Of a stretch of DNA of 64,000 nucleotides, positions 53,638 through 62,758 are shown piece after piece; position 1 is the stretch's first letter, and each line of letters begins with the position of its first letter. The notes below the pieces were generated by a model. That model was not told the origin of the DNA. It ran no database searches and saw only the letters and a program-made list of their open reading frames with translations. Made by a program: the position numbers and the translations under genes. The stretch covers positions 310,001 to 374,000 of the forward strand of contig NZ_CANMXL010000003.1 in assembly GCF_947501905.1 (NCBI RefSeq). Reading direction: 5' to 3'. The DNA is from an uncultured Winogradskyella sp. (GTDB taxonomy: Bacteria; Bacteroidota; Bacteroidia; Flavobacteriales; Flavobacteriaceae).

Positions 53638-55191
53638 ATGGGAACAGTAGCTACTGATTTCGGAATAAAAGATGCTCTTGAGCAATTAGGTGTTAAAGCC
53701 ATAAATGATGGAACTTCTACAGGTTCTGAAAACTTTTCTAACGGAGACATAATTGAATCATACTCACCAGTAGATGGTCAGTTAATCGGAAAAGTTAAAA
53801 CAACAACGAGGGCAGATTACGATAGAGTTATGGATGCTGCTACAAAAGCCTTTAAGTCTTGGAGAGATGTGCCTGCACCTGTTCGTGGAGAAGTGGTGAG
53901 ACAGTTTGGGAATAGATTAAGAGAATTAAAAGAGCCTTTAGGTAAATTAGTCTCTTATGAAATGGGTAAATCATTACAAGAAGGTTATGGTGAAGTGCAA
54001 GAAATGATTGATATCTGTGATTTTGCTGTGGGCTTATCTAGACAGTTAAACGGACAAACCATTCCATCTGAGCGTCCTGGTCACGTGATGAGAGAGCAAT
54101 GGCATCCAATAGGTGTTGTTGGTATTATCTCTGCTTTTAATTTTCCTGTTGCGGTTTGGGCTTGGAACACAGCTTTAGCATGGATTTGTGGTGATGTTTG
54201 TGTTTGGAAAGCGTCAGAAAAAGCACCTTTATGTTCAGTAGCTTGTCAAAATATTATTGCAGATATCTTAAAAGAAAACAACTATCCAGAAGGAATTTCT
54301 TGTATCATCAACGGAGATTATAAAGTTGGTGAATTTATGACAACTGATGCTAGAATCCCTTTAGTTTCTGCTACTGGTTCTACTAGAATGGGGCGTATTG
54401 TTGGAGCAACAGTTGCAGAGCGTTTTGGAAAATCATTACTAGAGCTAGGTGGAAATAATGCCATTATCATTACGCCATCTGCAGATTTAAAAGTGGTTGT
54501 TCCTGGTGCTGTATTTGGTGCTGTTGGTACATGTGGTCAACGCTGTACATCTACAAGACGATTGATTATTCACGAATCTGTTTACGATAAAGTACGCGAT
54601 GCTATTGTTGGTGCATATGGACAATTGACAATTGGTAATCCTTTAGACGAAACCAATCATATTGGACCATTAATAGATAAAGATGCAGTAAACACCTATT
54701 TATCTGCTATTGAAAAAGCAAAAGCTGAAGGCGGAAATGTGTTAGTTGAAGGTGGTGTTTTAGAAGGTGAAGGTTATGAGTCTGGATGCTATGTAAAACC
54801 AGCCATTATTGAAGCTGAAAATCATTTTGAAATTGTTCAACACGAAACTTTTGCACCAATATTATATTTAATGAAATATTCTGGCGAAGTAGAAAACGCT
54901 ATCGAAAAACAAAATGGTGTGGCTCAAGGATTATCTTCAGCAATTATGACTAACGAAATGAAGGAAGCCGAAAAATTCTTATCATATGCAGGTTCTGATT
55001 GTGGTATTGCAAACGTAAACATAGGAACTTCTGGTGCAGAAATCGGAGGTGCATTTGGTGGTGAAAAAGAAACTGGTGGTGGACGTGAGTCTGGTTCTGA
55101 TGCGTGGAAAGTGTATATGCGCAGACAAACTAATACAGTTAACTATTCTGATGAATTGCCTTTAGCGCAAGGCATTAAGTTTGATTTGTAG
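53638..55191 (+). CDS. amaB: ALDH7-type aldehyde dehydrogenase (alpha-aminoadipic semialdehyde / piperideine-6-carboxylate dehydrogenase)
   Basis: A 517-residue NAD-dependent dehydrogenase of the antiquitin branch: EQWHPIGVVGIISAFNFPVAVW, the general-base Glu in LLELGGNNAI near 268, and the catalytic Cys in GTCGQRCTSTRR near 302. ALDH7 enzymes oxidise alpha-aminoadipate semialdehyde in lysine degradation. No other lysine-catabolism gene is adjacent, so the physiological substrate is inferred from family. It is a single-gene unit with its own terminator. A TATCTTCG at 53599-53606 could be an imperfect -7 element. Confidence 0.9.
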   Translation: MGTVATDFGIKDALEQLGVKAINDGTSTGSENFSNGDIIESYSPVDGQLIGKVKTTTRADYDRVMDAATKAFKSWRDVPAPVRGEVVRQFGNRLRELKEPLGKLVSYEMGKSLQEGYGEVQEMIDICDFAVGLSRQLNGQTIPSERPGHVMREQWHPIGVVGIISAFNFPVAVWAWNTALAWICGDVCVWKASEKAPLCSVACQNIIADILKENNYPEGISCIINGDYKVGEFMTTDARIPLVSATGSTRMGRIVGATVAERFGKSLLELGGNNAIIITPSADLKVVVPGAVFGAVGTCGQRCTSTRRLIIHESVYDKVRDAIVGAYGQLTIGNPLDETNHIGPLIDKDAVNTYLSAIEKAKAEGGNVLVEGGVLEGEGYESGCYVKPAIIEAENHFEIVQHETFAPILYLMKYSGEVENAIEKQNGVAQGLSSAIMTNEMKEAEKFLSYAGSDCGIANVNIGTSGAEIGGAFGGEKETGGGRESGSDAWKVYMRRQTNTVNYSDELPLAQGIKFDL

Positions 55192-55215
55192 AAAGCAATT
55201 AAAATAGAATAAAAG

Positions 55216-55262
55216 AAAAACCGCTTCAGTCCCGATAACTATCGGGAGAAGCGGTTTTTTTA
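55216..55262 (+). terminator. Nested-hairpin terminator after the aldehyde dehydrogenase
   Basis: The outer stem AAACCGCTTC / GAAGCGGTTT encloses a second perfect stem CCCGATA / TATCGGG, followed by a T run. The inner palindrome CCCGATAACTATCGGG is a motif often repeated in flavobacterial intergenic DNA. Confidence 0.92.
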
Positions 55263-55315
55263 TGCCTTGTAAATCATAAAATTAAACTTTCGGGGATTCA
55301 TCAAGTCTTAATATC

Positions 55316-56683
55316 ATGAATCAACAACATATCAAACATCTCTACTGGCGAGCAGGTTTTGGAATACATCCTGAGCAGTTAATGGAAGCCTCCAATAAAT
55401 CCAGAGTTGAAGTTGTGGATAATTTGTTTCGGACTTCTGAAAGTATTAATCCGCTAAAAATTGACCTTTCAGAGTTTAAGAATTTAGATGTAATGACGCT
55501 AAAGTCTAAACCAAAATTACTTAAAGAGTTAGCAGTAAAAAGCAGAAAACGAATTTTAGATTTAAATACGGCTTGGATTGATAAATTGGTTTCTTCGGAA
55601 GATGTATTACGAGAACGGATGACCTTATTTTGGTCAAACCATTTTGTTTGTGGAGATAAAAGTGTCGTGCACTTACAGCAATATAATAATACGTTAAGGG
55701 AACATGCTCTTGGCAATTTTGGAGATTTTGTAAAAGCGATTTCTAAAGAAGCAGCCATGATAAAATACCTTAATCTAAAACAAAACAAGAAGGCAGAGCC
55801 TAATGAGAATTTTGCTCGAGAATTAATGGAGCTTTTTACGTTGGGAGCAGATAATTATACAGAAAAAGATATTAAAGAAAGTGCAAGAGCATTTACAGGA
55901 TATTTTAATCGTTTTGATGGTAGTTTTAGGTTAAGAAAATTTCAGCATGATTATGGCTCAAAAACCTTTTTTGGAGAAACAGGAAATTTTGATGGAGATG
56001 CTATCATAGATATTATTCTAAAAAAGCGTCAATGCGCAAAATTTATCTGCAAGAAAGTCTATAGCTATTTTGTTAATGAAACGATTAGTGAGCTTCACGT
56101 AGAGGGAATGACTGATATATTTTACAAGGATTATAACATTAAAAAATTAATGCATTTTGTGTTTACTCAAGACTGGTTTTATGAGGATAGAAATATTGGT
56201 GCTAAAATAAAATCACCAGTAGATTTTTTGGTAGGTTTATCTAGAACTGTTCCTGTAAATTACGAGAATAAAAAGGGCTTAATTAAGCTCCAAAAAGTAT
56301 TAGGCCAAACCTTGTTAGACCCTCCAAATGTTGCCGGTTGGAAGGGACATAAGGCATGGATAGATGCTAATACAATTATGGTACGGTTAAAACTAGCATC
56401 AATTTTATTAAATGGCGGAATGATTGCTTTAGACGATGAGAAAGACCGTATGCGGCGTCAATTTTTTAATAAAAACAAAGGGCAATTACCAATGAAAACT
56501 TCACCGAATTGGGATAAGTTTCAAAAGGATTTTAAAAGTGTAGCTAGTGAAGATTTAAGTTCTGTTTTAATTAATGGAGAAATTAATAAAGGGATGATGT
56601 CTTATATAGCATCTATGGACAAAGATTCAAAACAAAAGTTTTGTATTCAGTTAATGTCTTTACCAGAATATCAAATGTGTTAG
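55316..56683 (+). CDS. DUF1800 family protein
   Basis: A 455-residue protein with the DUF1800 signature: HLYWRAGFGIHPEQL near 7-21, RERMTLFWSNHFVC near 100-113, NENFARELMELFTLG near 165-179, YTEKDIKESARAFTG near 183-197 and LLDPPNVAGWKGHKAWID near 340-357. The function is unknown. The N-terminus lacks a clear signal peptide even though its partner is exported. The next gene starts three bases after its stop and is a DUF1501 protein; this pair recurs widely in Bacteroidota and Planctomycetota. Confidence 0.92.
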   Translation: MNQQHIKHLYWRAGFGIHPEQLMEASNKSRVEVVDNLFRTSESINPLKIDLSEFKNLDVMTLKSKPKLLKELAVKSRKRILDLNTAWIDKLVSSEDVLRERMTLFWSNHFVCGDKSVVHLQQYNNTLREHALGNFGDFVKAISKEAAMIKYLNLKQNKKAEPNENFARELMELFTLGADNYTEKDIKESARAFTGYFNRFDGSFRLRKFQHDYGSKTFFGETGNFDGDAIIDIILKKRQCAKFICKKVYSYFVNETISELHVEGMTDIFYKDYNIKKLMHFVFTQDWFYEDRNIGAKIKSPVDFLVGLSRTVPVNYENKKGLIKLQKVLGQTLLDPPNVAGWKGHKAWIDANTIMVRLKLASILLNGGMIALDDEKDRMRRQFFNKNKGQLPMKTSPNWDKFQKDFKSVASEDLSSVLINGEINKGMMSYIASMDKDSKQKFCIQLMSLPEYQMC

Positions 56684-56685
56684 TT

Positions 56686-57873
56686 ATGGAAAGAAGAGAT
56701 TTTTTAAAAAATTCGGCATTGGCAAGTAGCCTCTTTTTTGTTCCTAATTTTGTTAGAGCATTTGAAGATTTTGATGCCCAATCGATTGGTTACAAGCGTC
56801 TAGTTATTATTCAATTATCTGGAGGTAATGATGGGTTAAATACTATTATTCCATACAATAACGATTTGTATTACAATGCGAGACCAACTATAGCCATTAA
56901 AGATGGTGTCGTAAAATTAAATGACGACTTGGCACTTCATCCTAGTTTGAAACCATTGCAGCACCTTTATGATAATGGCGAGTTATCGATTATAAATAAT
57001 GTGGGCTATCCAAACCCTGTTCGTTCTCACTTTAGGTCTATGGATATTTGGCAGTCTGGTAGTTCTAGTGATGAATATTTACAAAGTGGTTGGATTGGTC
57101 GCTTCTTAGACAAACAAGGAAAACAACCCTATAATGCTATTGAACTCGATGAAACATTAAGTCTTGCCTTAAAGGGGGAGCATTTTAATGGCATAGCTAC
57201 AAACGACTATCAAACACTATATAAAACAGCGAGAGATCCGTATTTTCAGAAGGTATTAAATCATTACAATGACCAGCATTTATCTGAGCACAACTTAGGC
57301 TATTTGTATAAGAATATGATAGATGCTAAATCTTCGGCAAAATATATTTATGAAACAACTAAAGTGAAGCTGTCTCAAGAAGAATACCCACAAAATAAGT
57401 TTGCAAAGCAATTAAAGAATACAGCACGATTTATCAATTCTGGTTTAGAGACGAAAGTGTTTTACAATGCTTTAGATGGTTTTGATACACATGCCAATCA
57501 GCAAAATCCTCAAAAAAGGTTATTGTCTATATATGCAGAATCATTATCAGCGTTTATTAGAGATTTAAAACGTAACGGCACTTTCGAAGACACGTTAATT
57601 CTCACATTTTCTGAATTTGGAAGACGCGTAAAACAGAATGCTGCTAATGGTACGGATCATGGCTCGGCAAATAATGTATTTGTCATTGGTAAAAATTTGA
57701 AAACTGCAGGAATCTATAATAAGCTATCATCATTATCTGATTTAGATGACAATGGCGATTTAAAATTCACTGTAGACTTTAGACAAGTATATTCGACAAT
57801 TATAGAAAACTGGTTAGGTACTTCTACAGAAGGTATTATTGGTGTGCCACAAGAAAAGTTGAATTTTATATAA
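56686..57873 (+). CDS. DUF1501 family protein with Tat-like signal
   Basis: A 395-residue protein starting MERRDFLKNSALASSLFFVP. The RRDFLK motif and hydrophobic segment form a Tat-type signal. The mature part has the alkaline-phosphatase-like features of DUF1501: VIIQLSGGNDGLNTIIPY, GYPNPVRSHFRSMDIWQS, GFDTHANQ, and LTFSEFGRRVKQN followed by GTDHGSAN. A TTG start at 56641 would place 15 residues before the Arg pair inside the upstream gene, so ATG 56686 is correct. It acts with the preceding DUF1800 gene in an unknown exported process. A predicted metal-dependent sulfatase/phosphatase fold is a family inference. Confidence 0.92.
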   Translation: MERRDFLKNSALASSLFFVPNFVRAFEDFDAQSIGYKRLVIIQLSGGNDGLNTIIPYNNDLYYNARPTIAIKDGVVKLNDDLALHPSLKPLQHLYDNGELSIINNVGYPNPVRSHFRSMDIWQSGSSSDEYLQSGWIGRFLDKQGKQPYNAIELDETLSLALKGEHFNGIATNDYQTLYKTARDPYFQKVLNHYNDQHLSEHNLGYLYKNMIDAKSSAKYIYETTKVKLSQEEYPQNKFAKQLKNTARFINSGLETKVFYNALDGFDTHANQQNPQKRLLSIYAESLSAFIRDLKRNGTFEDTLILTFSEFGRRVKQNAANGTDHGSANNVFVIGKNLKTAGIYNKLSSLSDLDDNGDLKFTVDFRQVYSTIIENWLGTSTEGIIGVPQEKLNFI

Positions 57874-57878
57874 ATAGA

Positions 57879-57921
57879 AACCTTACTTCAATGCCAAAAT
57901 TTTATTGGGAGAAGTAAGGTT
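57879..57921 (+). terminator. Possible terminator after the DUF1800-DUF1501 operon
   Basis: AACCTTACTTC and GAAGTAAGGTT form a perfect 11-bp stem around a 21-base loop, directly after the DUF1501 stop. No clean T run follows, so it may be an RNA-stabilising hairpin rather than a terminator. Confidence 0.5.
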
Positions 57922-58063
57922 ATATATGTTGTTGCTTTAATAGCTAGGTAAAGTTAATAACACATGACTGAAATTCAGATTATTATAGACTAATTACAAG
58001 AAAATTAGAGGATTTGTTTTTGTTGGTAAAAATAATCGACGAAAGGATCTACAGTGAAGGTTT

Positions 58064-59197
58064 CTAATTGTATTTTACTTTCCTTAAAATTCGCATGGTT
58101 AACTTATAACCCTCATAGATTGTTTTACTGTAAGATTTTAAAAGAGGCTTAGCTTCTTCTAATTTATCTATAGCATTTTCAAAATTATTGAGGTAACAAA
58201 TAAGGTAAGTTGCCGATAGGTTTTTTAAATCTGTAATTTCATTTGGGTTTAACGGTAAATTCTTTTTCAGCTTTTCTAGTAAAGAGTTGTTTGAGTTGTA
58301 GATGTGATGTAGTACTTTTTTATCAAATTGTGGGGGCTCAAACAGTAATTTGGTTTCAATAGAATAGTTCCCATTAGGACCAAAATCGATGACTGTCTCT
58401 TCTAACTTGTAGTATTTATTGTTATTATGAAGTCCTAACTTTACATATTCAACGATAGTAAAAAAGTGATCTGAATAAGAAATAGAAACTTCATCTAAAG
58501 CAGAATAAAATAGACGTTTTTGCTCATTTATTAATTCAATATCCACGCGAGAATAAAAAATTTCATCTTTGACTTCCTTTTTTTGCCCAGCCCAACATAG
58601 CACAAAATATTCTTTGAAGACTTTATAATTTGGATTAAAATCTTCACGTTTTTTCATGAAATCAAAAACGCCATCTAAAGTGAGTTCAATATTATTTAAG
58701 GCATGGTTTTCAATTGCCGAAACAATTTCAGAATTCACATCTTTAATTTCAATATCAAACACCTTAGGCATACTCATACTACCATCTCTAAAAAAGACGG
58801 CACCGCAATAGTACTTCCAGATGTTTTTTCTTAGAGATGTTATTTGGTTGTTGGGTCTAATAGTTACCAAACCAACAACTTTGTCATCAGCTAAATGCGG
58901 AAAAGGAATGTTTTCGTATTGAACAATTGGAGGATGTGTGAGATATGCATTGATTAAATTCTGAATTTTACTATCATCAAAAAAATCCACACCAATAATC
59001 TTATTATCAGCATCATCAACACCAATGACGATGTAAGAGTTGTTTTTTGGGTTGCTATTAGAAAGTGCACAAATGTGCTTTAAAAATTTTGCTTTGCCTT
59101 CTTTATAACTAAGATTCAATTTTCGCTTTTTGTCATAAAAACTGTTCTCGTCATTATGAGCGAGTAGGTTTTTTATTAAAAGGCGTTTGTTTATCAT
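58064..59197 (-). CDS. AlbA_2 (Schlafen-like) domain protein
   Basis: A 377-residue cytoplasmic protein. Residues 20-150 match the AlbA_2 domain: LNLSYKEGKAKFLKHICALSN, then NSYIVIGVDDADNKIIGVDF, and later FRDGSMSMPK. This divergent nucleotide/nucleic-acid-binding domain often sits in transcription or defence proteins. Residues 200-377 are a second, helical and strand-mixed region with no recognised family. The C-terminus is helical (LLKSYSKTIYEGYKL) and looks TPR-like in part. No helix-turn-helix is obvious. It is the distal gene of a minus-strand run, 31 bases after the HD-domain gene. Confidence 0.75.
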   Translation of the reverse strand: MINKRLLIKNLLAHNDENSFYDKKRKLNLSYKEGKAKFLKHICALSNSNPKNNSYIVIGVDDADNKIIGVDFFDDSKIQNLINAYLTHPPIVQYENIPFPHLADDKVVGLVTIRPNNQITSLRKNIWKYYCGAVFFRDGSMSMPKVFDIEIKDVNSEIVSAIENHALNNIELTLDGVFDFMKKREDFNPNYKVFKEYFVLCWAGQKKEVKDEIFYSRVDIELINEQKRLFYSALDEVSISYSDHFFTIVEYVKLGLHNNNKYYKLEETVIDFGPNGNYSIETKLLFEPPQFDKKVLHHIYNSNNSLLEKLKKNLPLNPNEITDLKNLSATYLICYLNNFENAIDKLEEAKPLLKSYSKTIYEGYKLTMRILRKVKYN

Positions 59198-59228
59198 AAT
59201 TTAGTTCTTGTGAAGAGGAGTCTGATAT

Positions 59229-59861
59229 TTATAGTGATTCAATTTCTTTTTTAATGTTTATTCTTGCTTGAGATTCAAACTTATATTTGTATTCTTCTGT
59301 AAAGTATAAATGTTCTCTTTCTAAAAAATGTAATAAGACCTTTTTTCGTCCAGGGTTATATATAAAACTTGGATAGATTTTATATTCTTTACGTATACTC
59401 TGTATGTAAATTAGATAGCTCTCCCAATTTGTTCCTAAAATAGACAAATCAAAATCTAATAAGTAAGAATTATCAAGATTTTCATTTAAAACAACTTCAT
59501 GCTTTTTTGTCGAAATAATCAGATTTTGAATGATTTTTGTTCTTTTTCCTCCAAAATTTAATGAGTTTAAGCATTTTTTGGCAAATATTGCACTTTTCTC
59601 TTCGTTGTCTTTTTTTGTTGATTTATAAATTATATCATGATACCAGATAGCAAAATTAACAGCTTCATAATCATCAAATTTACTTTGATTTTCTTTGGCT
59701 TGAAGAAGCATGCTGTTAATATGATATAGATTATGATAGTATCTGTTCTTTTTAGAATAATTAACTGAAATATTATTCCATAAAGTGTTAATTAGAACAT
59801 TATCTTCACTATATTTTGAAGCTAGATTAACCCATTGAGATTTTAATTCAGAAAGAATCAA
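59229..59861 (-). CDS. HD-superfamily metal-dependent phosphohydrolase-like protein
   Basis: A 210-residue soluble protein. The metal ligands of the HD fold appear as YYHNLYHI near residues 41-48, IWYHDIIYKSTKKDNEEKSA near 72-91 (His-Asp) and LLDFDLSILG near 128-137 (Asp). This is the pattern of the predicted HD-superfamily proteins with RxYHNxxH. Substrate unknown. Its start overlaps the stop of the upstream short-chain dehydrogenase gene by four bases (ATGA), so the two are translationally coupled. Confidence 0.85.
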   Translation of the reverse strand: MILSELKSQWVNLASKYSEDNVLINTLWNNISVNYSKKNRYYHNLYHINSMLLQAKENQSKFDDYEAVNFAIWYHDIIYKSTKKDNEEKSAIFAKKCLNSLNFGGKRTKIIQNLIISTKKHEVVLNENLDNSYLLDFDLSILGTNWESYLIYIQSIRKEYKIYPSFIYNPGRKKVLLHFLEREHLYFTEEYKYKFESQARINIKKEIESL

Positions 59862-60607
59862 GATTTCTTAACAATAGTTGAACTCGCTTGTGCCGTACAA
59901 AACATTAAAATATCAGCAAGATTAACATGTGAAGGCCTGCTAATTGCAAAATGAATAACCTCTGCAACATCTTCTGGCTGTAGTGCTTTATATCCGTTGT
60001 AAACATTATTGGCTTGGCTTCCACCTTTAAAACGCACTTGAGAAAATTCAGTTTCTACCAAACCAGGGTTAACTGCACTTACTTTAATACCATAAGGATT
60101 AAGGTCAATACGCATGCCTTCTGTAATTGCTAAAACAGCATGCTTACTTGCACAATAGACATTGCCTTTTGGGTAGACTTCTTTCCCAGCAGAGGAACCA
60201 ATATTAATAATATGTCCAGATTTTCGTTCAGTCATTCCAGGAATAATGGCTTTACTTACATAAAGTAAACCTTTGACATTAATATCCATCATAGCATCCC
60301 AATCATCAGTATTTCCTGTTTCTATTGGGTCAAGGCCATGGGCATTCCCAGCGTTATTGATTAAAATATCAATATTTTTAAACCTATCTGGTAGCGAGTT
60401 TATGGCTTCAAAAGTGTTGTCTTTATCACGGACATCAAAATTTAAAGTATGCACATCAGTTTCTCGAGATAAAGCTTTTTGTACAATATCTAAACGCTCT
60501 TGACGTCTTCCACACAATATTAAATCAATACCATGTTTAGCAAATTCATGAGCTGTTGCTCTACCTATACCGCTAGTAGCGCCTGTTATTAATGCTGTTT
60601 TTTTCAT
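59858..60607 (-). CDS. Short-chain dehydrogenase/reductase (YdfG-like)
   Basis: A 249-residue NADP-dependent oxidoreductase. The cofactor site GATSGIGRATA is at 8-18, the following CGRRQERL near 32-39 favours NADP(H), NNAGNAHG lies near 85, the catalytic Ser is in NIGSSAG, and the YCASK motif gives Tyr and Lys near 152-156. It is similar in layout to YdfG 3-hydroxy acid/serine dehydrogenases. It lies 13 bases after the aldo-keto reductase on the same strand. Confidence 0.93.
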   Translation of the reverse strand: MKKTALITGATSGIGRATAHEFAKHGIDLILCGRRQERLDIVQKALSRETDVHTLNFDVRDKDNTFEAINSLPDRFKNIDILINNAGNAHGLDPIETGNTDDWDAMMDINVKGLLYVSKAIIPGMTERKSGHIINIGSSAGKEVYPKGNVYCASKHAVLAITEGMRIDLNPYGIKVSAVNPGLVETEFSQVRFKGGSQANNVYNGYKALQPEDVAEVIHFAISRPSHVNLADILMFCTAQASSTIVKKS

Positions 60608-60620
60608 ATCCTATCACTTA

Positions 60621-61487
60621 TCATGGCACTTTATGCCCTTGGGCTGCTACTAAAATCAAGAACCAATCTTCTAGTTCTAGACCTATTTTAGTCGCTTCCA
60701 CAGCTTGTTGTAATCTTGTTTTGTTTGTCGTGCCAACAACTGGTGTAATGCCAGATGGATGCTTTAATAACCACGCTAATAAAAGTTGATCTTCTGTTGC
60801 ATTATATTTATCCATTAGAGCCCCCAATTGTTTGTGTATACGTCTAGTTTGCTCAGTATCTTCTCTAAAAACAGAACCTAAAGGAGACCACGCCATAGGT
60901 TGTATGCCATTAGTTAACATATAATTTAAGGTACCATCATGCATAGCTTGGTGAGCAGTTAATGAAAATTCTATTTGATTAACATCGATATCCATTCGTA
61001 AACCAATCATGTCCATTTGCGGGGCTGTAAAATTTGAAACACCAAAGTCTCTAATTTTCCCTTGCTTTTTTAAAATTGTAATGGCTTCAGCAATTTCGTT
61101 AGGTTGCATTAAAGGACTTGGGCGATGTAGTAAAAGTAAGTCCAGATATTCTGTCTGTAGATATTTTAGAGATTCTTCAACAGACCAAATAATATAGTCT
61201 TTACTGTAATCGTAGTGTTTCACTTTATTACTTCGATTATCACTCATGTACTGAATGCCACATTTCGAAATCAGCTGAATATCTTCCCGTTTCACTCCAG
61301 AAGCTGTAAATGCTTTTCCAAAGTCGGCTTCGGTAGTATAACCGCCATAAATATCAGCATGATCAAAGGTGGTTATGCCAACAGAGAGGCAATGTTGTAT
61401 CATGGCTTCCATTTCGGGTGTTGAAAATTGTTTTCCCCAAACGCCCCAAGTCATTGTTCCGCTAATTATTTTAGAATAGTTTGACAC
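60621..61487 (-). CDS. Aldo/keto reductase (YdhF-like)
   Basis: A 288-residue NADPH-dependent oxidoreductase of the TIM-barrel AKR family. The catalytic tetrad is visible as Asp42 and Tyr47 in FDHADIYGGY, Lys75 in LISKCG and His in LLLLHRPSP near 117. FGVSNFTAPQ and PVVGTTNKTRLQQ are family landmarks. It is first in a minus-strand run followed by a dehydrogenase, an HD protein and an AlbA_2 protein. The natural substrate is unknown. Confidence 0.93.
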   Translation of the reverse strand: MSNYSKIISGTMTWGVWGKQFSTPEMEAMIQHCLSVGITTFDHADIYGGYTTEADFGKAFTASGVKREDIQLISKCGIQYMSDNRSNKVKHYDYSKDYIIWSVEESLKYLQTEYLDLLLLHRPSPLMQPNEIAEAITILKKQGKIRDFGVSNFTAPQMDMIGLRMDIDVNQIEFSLTAHQAMHDGTLNYMLTNGIQPMAWSPLGSVFREDTEQTRRIHKQLGALMDKYNATEDQLLLAWLLKHPSGITPVVGTTNKTRLQQAVEATKIGLELEDWFLILVAAQGHKVP

Positions 61488-61682
61488 TTTATAATGCTAG
61501 TTTTTAGTTACAGTAAAAATATCCAATTTATATGTAAAAATAACCTTCAGAATGAGGTTAACACTAATTATAAAAAAGCGTAGTATTTTTAACCAATCGT
61601 TAACAGCATAGGTAGAATAATTTTAACAATTTGCGAAACTGATATTACAAGACGGATTAAACGGTTGAAAAACTTATAAAAC

Positions 61683-62684
61683 ATGGAAGAAACCAATACA
61701 ATTGATATAAAATCAATTAATGAAAAGATAGAAAAAGAAAGTGCATTTGTAGATTTATTAACCTTAGAAATGAACAAGGTTATTGTCGGACAAAAACACA
61801 TGGTAGAACGATTGCTAATTGGTCTTTTAGGTCAAGGACACATTTTGTTAGAAGGTGTTCCAGGATTGGCAAAAACTTTAGCTATTAACACACTGTCTAG
61901 AGCAGTTTCAGGGAGTTTTAGTCGTATTCAGTTTACACCAGATTTATTACCAGCAGATGTGGTTGGTACTTTAATTTATAATATTAAAGAAAATGATTTC
62001 TCGATAAAAAAAGGACCAATATTTGCCAATTTTGTATTAGCAGATGAGATTAATAGAGCACCAGCAAAAGTACAATCGGCATTGTTAGAAGCCATGCAAG
62101 AAAAGCAAGTGACTATTGGTGATGAAACATTTATTTTAGATAAGCCGTTTTTAGTAATGGCAACACAAAATCCGGTAGAACAAGAAGGAACTTATCCTCT
62201 TCCAGAAGCTCAGGTAGATCGTTTTATGTTAAAAACAGTGATTGATTATCCAAAGCAAGCCGAAGAACAATTGATAATGCGAGCCAATTTAAAAGGGACA
62301 TGGGACAAAGTAAATCCGGTGGTTTCTGTTGAGCAGATTCTAAAAGCTCAAGAGGCAGTTCGTGAAGTATACATGGATGAGAAGATTGAAAAATATATTC
62401 TAGATATCATTTTTGCGACACGTTATCCAGAAAACTATAGCCTTTCAGATTTAAAAGCATTGATTTCTTTTGGAGCTTCTCCTCGTGGTAGTATTAACCT
62501 TGCCATTGCGGCAAAGTGCTATGCTTTTATTAAGCGTCGAGGTTATGTAATTCCTGAAGATGTAAGAGCTGTAGTTCATGATGTGTTACGCCACAGAATT
62601 GGTATCACATACGAAGCTGAGGCAGAAAATGTTACGTCAGAAGATATTATCAATAAGATTGTGAATCAAATCGAAGTGCCATAG
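61683..62684 (+). CDS. MoxR family AAA+ ATPase
   Basis: A 333-residue AAA+ protein. Walker A is GVPGLAKT at 58-65, Walker B FVLADEINRA near 113-122, and the following PAKVQSALLEAMQE and NPVEQEGTYPLPEAQ are MoxR-specific. MoxR proteins act as chaperones for the insertion of metals or cofactors, or for assembly of VWA-domain proteins. It is followed by DUF58 and a BatD-like gene, the layout of the Bacteroidota aerotolerance (Bat) operon. Confidence 0.95.
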   Translation: MEETNTIDIKSINEKIEKESAFVDLLTLEMNKVIVGQKHMVERLLIGLLGQGHILLEGVPGLAKTLAINTLSRAVSGSFSRIQFTPDLLPADVVGTLIYNIKENDFSIKKGPIFANFVLADEINRAPAKVQSALLEAMQEKQVTIGDETFILDKPFLVMATQNPVEQEGTYPLPEAQVDRFMLKTVIDYPKQAEEQLIMRANLKGTWDKVNPVVSVEQILKAQEAVREVYMDEKIEKYILDIIFATRYPENYSLSDLKALISFGASPRGSINLAIAAKCYAFIKRRGYVIPEDVRAVVHDVLRHRIGITYEAEAENVTSEDIINKIVNQIEVP

Positions 62685-62699
62685 AATTTTAGATTTTAG

Positions 62700-62757
62700 A
62701 ATTACGAATAACGATTTCAGAAATCGTAAATCAACAATCTTCAATCGTAAATTGAAA
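62700..62757. repeat. Intergenic hairpin/repeat between the MoxR and DUF58 genes
   Basis: Contains AATTACGAATAA at 62700-62711, also present at 63650-63661, then a perfect hairpin ACGATTT-CAG-AAATCGT at 62711-62727 and a second AATCGTAAATTGA-type stretch. The region is AT-rich and non-coding and is typical of flavobacterial spacer repeats. Confidence 0.55.
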
Positions 62758-62758
62758 A

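Noticed and set aside
55342..55788. 148-residue open frame on the minus strand inside the DUF1800 gene
   Set aside because: It lies wholly antisense to a gene with clear family motifs, and its own product has no recognisable domain.
56641..56685. TTG start that would place 15 residues before the Tat signal of the DUF1501 protein
   Set aside because: It lies inside the DUF1800 gene, and MERRDFLK at 56686 is a normal Tat-type start.
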